This document shows, one piece after another, positions 26,012 to 28,678 of a stretch of DNA of 28,678 bases (position 1 is the stretch's first letter; the number at the start of each line of letters is the position of its first letter). The stretch comes from an uncultured Bacteroides sp. (lineage in GTDB: Bacteria; Bacteroidota; Bacteroidia; Bacteroidales; Bacteroidaceae): the NCBI GenBank assembly GCA_900551645.1, contig URWP01000009.1, forward strand, positions 1 to 28,678. Direction: 5' to 3'. The notes beneath the pieces were generated by a model, which worked only from the letters and a program-made list of their open reading frames with translations, made no database searches and had not been told where the DNA came from. A program made the position numbers and the translations under genes.

Positions 26012-26683
26012 TCAAAGCATATCGAAACCGTTCCATAAGCTTCCTTCCGGAACAGGTGCTGTCAGATCGATTTCTTCCTTTGACACAGGATGGATAAAAC
26101 GTACCCGACGGGCATGCAGACAAATGCTTCCATCCGGATTAGAACGAGGAAATCCATACTTCAAATCGCCTTTGATAGGACATCCCATCTTTGCCAACTG
26201 ACAACGTATCTGATGGTGGCGTCCCGTCTTTAAATCTACTTCCAACAGAAAATAATTCTGCGAATGCCCAATCAGCCGGTAATGAAGTACTGCTTTCTTG
26301 GAATTAGGTACCTCCTTATCGTATGCATACGATTTATTCTGCTTTTCATTGCGTACCAGAAAATTAACCAACCCGCCTTCTGGTTCTTTGGGAGCCTGCT
26401 TCACAATCGCCCAATAAGTCTTCTTCACTTCACTGTTACGGAACATTTCATTCAACCGTGCCAATGCCTTACTGGTTTTGGCAAAAACTACCAACCCACT
26501 TACCGGACGATCCAAACGATGCGTCACTCCCAAAAAGACATTACCGGGTTTCGCATACTTTTCCTTCAGATATTGTTTAACGATTTCCGACAAAGGTACA
26601 TCACCAGTCTTGTCTCCCTGCACAATTTCAGAAGCAGTCTTGTTGACCACAATAATATGATTGTCTTCGTAAACTACAGTCAT
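26012..26683 (-). CDS. RluA-family RNA pseudouridine synthase
   Basis: The 223-residue protein converts uridine to pseudouridine in rRNA or tRNA. The family motif THRLDRPVSGLVVFAKTSKA contains the catalytic Asp58. LKTGRHHQIRCQLAKMGCPIKGDLKYG and the C-terminal LHARRVRFIHPV also match the RluA group. It has no N-terminal S4 domain, resembling the short members such as TruC-type or RluA, so the target nucleotide cannot be assigned. It is downstream of fabG on the same strand, but a strong terminator stands just before it, so expression may depend on read-through or an unseen promoter. It is convergent with the predicted small RNA. Confidence 0.92.
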   Translation of the reverse strand: MTVVYEDNHIIVVNKTASEIVQGDKTGDVPLSEIVKQYLKEKYAKPGNVFLGVTHRLDRPVSGLVVFAKTSKALARLNEMFRNSEVKKTYWAIVKQAPKEPEGGLVNFLVRNEKQNKSYAYDKEVPNSKKAVLHYRLIGHSQNYFLLEVDLKTGRHHQIRCQLAKMGCPIKGDLKYGFPRSNPDGSICLHARRVRFIHPVSKEEIDLTAPVPEGSLWNGFDML

Positions 26684-26701
26684 GATTCAACGTATTCAAA
26701 T

Positions 26702-26759
26702 AAAAACAGGCACGGATTCCGACCTTTCGTGTGTTTTACACCTGCGAAATCCGTGCCTG
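26702..26759 (-). terminator. Intrinsic terminator after fabG
   Basis: Arms of 12 bp (26707-26718 and 26748-26759), loop 29 bases, followed on the minus strand by TTTTTA. It lies between fabG and the pseudouridine synthase gene, 19 bases before the latter's start codon. Confidence 0.8.
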
Positions 26760-26778
26760 CAGAATTATGCAGCATAAA

Positions 26779-27525
26779 TTACATGTTCATACCACCATCC
26801 ACCTGAATTACCTGGCCTGATACATATGAAGACATGTCAGAAGCCAGGAACAGAGCTATGTTAGCTACATCTTCCGGTGTACCTCCACGGCGCAAAGGAA
26901 TACGCTTGTTCCATTCAGCTTTCACTTCATCAGACAACTTAGCAGTCATTTCAGTGATGATAAAGCCCGGAGCAATCGCATTGGCACGGATTCCACGAGA
27001 ACCCAATTCCTGAGCAATTGATTTAGCCAAACCAATCATACCTGCCTTAGAAGCAGAATAATTACACTGTCCGGCATTTCCGTGAACTCCTACTACAGAA
27101 GCCATATTGATGATATTACCACTCTTCTGGCGCATCATAATCGGAGTACAAGCGTGAATGAAGTTGAAAGCAGACTTCAAGTTTACACCGATAACAGCAT
27201 CCCACTGTGCCTCAGACATACGCATCATCAGGCCATCTTTTGTAATACCGGCATTGTTTACCAAAATATCGATAGAACCAAAATCTTCCTTAATCTGCTC
27301 TACGACTTTGGCAGTATCTTCAAAACTGGCAGCATTCGAAGCGTAACCTTTTACCTTTACGCCAAAGGCTGCGATTTCTTTTTCTGTATTCAGACCGTTT
27401 TCGTCAATCATCAAATCTGTAAATGCGATATTTGCACCTTCTGAAGCAAATTTCAAGGCAATTGCCTTACCAATACCGCGAGCGGCACCTGTCACAATTG
27501 CTGTCTTACCTGTTAATAATCCCAT
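26779..27525 (-). CDS. fabG: 3-oxoacyl-[acyl-carrier-protein] reductase (SDR)
   Basis: The 248-residue classical short-chain dehydrogenase would reduce 3-oxoacyl-ACP with NADPH in fatty acid elongation, in the cytoplasm. The cofactor motif TGAARGIG is at 12-19, NNAG at 90-93, and the catalytic set N115, S143, Y156 and K160 (YSASK) is intact. FabG features such as the VNLKSAFN segment, IAPGFIITEMT and the C-terminal GQVIQVDGGMNM are present, and the length is standard. Related SDRs can act on other substrates, but the match to FabG is strong. It lies 32 bases downstream of a TetR regulator on the same strand and shares its promoter. Confidence 0.93.
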   Translation of the reverse strand: MGLLTGKTAIVTGAARGIGKAIALKFASEGANIAFTDLMIDENGLNTEKEIAAFGVKVKGYASNAASFEDTAKVVEQIKEDFGSIDILVNNAGITKDGLMMRMSEAQWDAVIGVNLKSAFNFIHACTPIMMRQKSGNIINMASVVGVHGNAGQCNYSASKAGMIGLAKSIAQELGSRGIRANAIAPGFIITEMTAKLSDEVKAEWNKRIPLRRGGTPEDVANIALFLASDMSSYVSGQVIQVDGGMNM

Positions 27526-27557
27526 AATATTACGTTTTAATTAAGAAATTCTTTTCA

Positions 27558-28145
27558 TTATCGTGTACATCCCAATGCGCCGTATACAATATTTTTCACA
27601 TAGCGCCATCCGGTTTCATCGTCCAGATTTTCTCCAATCTGCCCCCTGATGTAAGGAACTTCAATTCCTTTTATGCAGTAATGAAGAATATCAGCAGTTA
27701 TCTCTACATCGTCTATCTGAAAAATCCCTTTATCCTTTCCTTCCTGCAGTACCTTCCGGAAAAATTCTATCTCTTTAGTATCAAAGTACTTGCGTTTCGT
27801 TTCTACTCGCCAGATGTCACGAAAAAAATTGGCTTTCAACGTACCGTTACGATAAACCACCATTTTAATGGAATCCAGATGATTGATAATCAGTTCCATT
27901 ATCTTGGCATCAGGACTCAGATTCTTGGCAGCCGTGATTTCCATGTGCCCCGAAAGCATTTCCAGTTCCGATTCTACCACAGCTTGATAAATCTGCTCCT
28001 TACTCTTGAAATAGGTATACAACGTACGACGACCTTTCTTGGAAGCTACCGCAATATCATTCATTGTAGTATCTTCTACTCCCTTTTTAGCAAACAGCTG
28101 CCGGGCTACATCAACTAATTGAGCTCTTGTTTTTAAGACTGTCAT
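27558..28145 (-). CDS. TetR/AcrR family transcriptional regulator
   Basis: The 195-residue protein has an N-terminal TetR helix-turn-helix (about 8-52: ARQLFAKKGVEDTTMNDIAVASKKGRRTLYTYFKSKEQIYQAV). A helical ligand/dimer domain follows, with no family-specific motif I can identify. It is 32 bases upstream of fabG and co-directed, so a lipid or acyl-CoA/ACP signal controlling fatty acid synthesis, as FabR or FasR do elsewhere, is a reasonable inference but not shown. Its consensus promoter (28182-28213) leaves a leader of about 30 bases. I do not see a clear palindromic operator there. Confidence 0.92.
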   Translation of the reverse strand: MTVLKTRAQLVDVARQLFAKKGVEDTTMNDIAVASKKGRRTLYTYFKSKEQIYQAVVESELEMLSGHMEITAAKNLSPDAKIMELIINHLDSIKMVVYRNGTLKANFFRDIWRVETKRKYFDTKEIEFFRKVLQEGKDKGIFQIDDVEITADILHYCIKGIEVPYIRGQIGENLDDETGWRYVKNIVYGALGCTR

Positions 28146-28181
28146 ACGTTCACTAATTGCACATCACATACTAAAACTGAG

Positions 28182-28213
28182 CAAAAATACTGCTTTTATT
28201 CCGACTATACAAA
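28182..28213 (-). promoter_or_regulatory. Bacteroides-type promoter for tetR-fabG
   Basis: On the minus strand, TTTG (28210-28213), a 20-base spacer and TATTTTTG (28182-28189) match the consensus exactly. Start predicted near 28175, about 30 bases before the tetR ATG. Confidence 0.75.
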
Positions 28214-28512
28214 TTCGAAGCTCAACAAATTGTACCCCTTCCTCAAAATCGGCAGAAATCCCTGTCAGAGAAAAACCTTCAGCTGAAAGTTCTTCGCTGC
28301 CAAGAGAATAAAACGTAAGATATTTATCAGGAAAAATTCTGAAAAAAGTTCCTACAATACTAGAAAGAAGACTATGCACCATCTGGCACAAAGAATGCCT
28401 GAAAAGTAGCTCAAAACGTCAATAAAACCGATAAATATCCATCCGATCAAGCAAATTCAATTACCGGATATCGCTCAATAATATTTCGCAAACAAAAAAA
28501 ACACAAAAAAAA

Positions 28513-28544
28513 TTTGCATACAAAAAATAAAAGCCGTACCTTTG
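28513..28544 (+). promoter_or_regulatory. Bacteroides-type promoter for the initiator tRNA genes
   Basis: TTTG (28513-28516), a 20-base spacer and TACCTTTG (28537-28544) match the consensus exactly, 24 bases upstream of the tRNA. Confidence 0.75.
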
Positions 28545-28567
28545 CACTCGAATTAAGAAAACAACAT

Positions 28568-28643
<76 letters not shown>

Positions 28644-28658
28644 TAAAGAAAACAACAT

Positions 28659-28678
28659 CGCGGAGTGGAGCAGTTGGT
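28659..28678 (+). tRNA. Second initiator tRNA-fMet copy, cut by window edge
   Basis: The 20 bases to the window end are identical to the first 20 of the tRNA at 28568, and the 12 bases before each copy (AGAAAACAACAT) are the same. The copies are in tandem with a 91-base period and probably share the upstream promoter. Confidence 0.85.

Larger units (their letters stand above)
28146..28567. other. Intergenic region between tetR and the initiator tRNAs
   Basis: This 422-bp stretch holds the tetR promoter on the minus strand and the tRNA promoter on the plus strand. In between is A/T-rich sequence with no recognised gene. A 75-codon minus-strand frame (28164-28391, TTG or ATG start) reads somewhat protein-like but overlaps the tetR promoter and resembles no family I know. 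A weak sigma-54-like TGGCAC is at 28384. Confidence 0.6.

Noticed and set aside
25851..26201. Plus-strand 116-codon frame after the sigma-54 promoter
   Set aside because: Its ATG is one base upstream of the predicted transcript start, it runs through the terminator hairpin, and most of it is antisense to the pseudouridine synthase gene. Composition is not protein-like.
28164..28391. 75-codon minus-strand frame upstream of tetR
   Set aside because: It overlaps the consensus tetR promoter, has no clear promoter or known motif, and may be chance; kept only as a note in the intergenic entry.
28384..28400. TGGCAC with GG-N10-GC spacing, possible second sigma-54 promoter
   Set aside because: The -12 element (ATGCC) is poor, and the downstream tRNA already has a perfect housekeeping promoter.

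Overview
The window looks like a chromosomal segment of a gut Bacteroidales, most likely Bacteroides or a close relative. Four things point there. Several genes have promoters of the Bacteroides type (TTTG, a spacer of about 20, then TAnnTTTG). A CzcA/CusA pump is fused to a TolC-like domain. A TamB/TamA pair and a periplasmic bile salt hydrolase closely resemble Bacteroides proteins. Start codons lack strong Shine-Dalgarno sequences. I see no insertion sequence, phage, CRISPR array or other mobile element; this is mainly core chromosome.

Layout. (1) 1-777, minus: N-terminal part of a MATE exporter, cut by the window edge and frameshifted, preceded by a leader with a terminator-like hairpin. 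(2) 1094-8226, plus: an apparent operon of a CzcA-type metal pump fused to its outer-membrane channel, a lipoprotein adaptor, a LytS-type histidine kinase and a LytTR response regulator. (3) 8348-10140, plus: an orphan NarL/LuxR-type regulator and a bile salt hydrolase, closed by a bidirectional terminator. (4) 10217-11122, minus: a sugar-phosphate nucleotidyltransferase. (5) 11252-18184, plus: tamB and tamA, with tamA carrying an apparent 1-base deletion inside its signal peptide. (6) 18227-24177, plus: a tight four-gene operon of a peptidyl-prolyl isomerase lipoprotein, an M16 peptidase, a MATE exporter and a hybrid histidine kinase with REC and Hpt domains; the last two junctions are ATGA overlaps. 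(7) 24373-25710, plus: a sigma-54-dependent response regulator. (8) 25701-25995: a gene-free stretch with an array of TCCACAC repeats, a consensus sigma-54 promoter and a terminated transcript unit of about 144 nt with no convincing ORF. (9) 26012-28145, minus: RluA-family pseudouridine synthase, fabG and a TetR regulator, with tetR-fabG as a likely unit. (10) 28568-28678, plus: an initiator tRNA and the start of a tandem second copy behind a consensus promoter.

Main hypothesis. The hybrid kinase, the sigma-54 activator and the short sigma-54 transcription unit look like one circuit: a phosphorelay (His343, Asp634, His779, then Asp53 of the activator) acting through the upstream repeats to switch on a small noncoding RNA. 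It resembles in logic the sigma-54-dependent GlmY RNA of enterobacteria, with no claim of homology. Nothing coding lies downstream on the plus strand before the tRNAs, so the promoter has no obvious protein target.

Second theme. The metal pump operon carries its own LytTR two-component system, and a 9-bp direct repeat with a 12-bp spacer, the geometry LytTR domains use, lies just upstream of the pump gene.

Caveat. There are two apparent single-base indels (MATE near 369-370, tamA near 15899-15900) and an odd homopolymer at the left edge. Each may be a real mutation or a sequence error.
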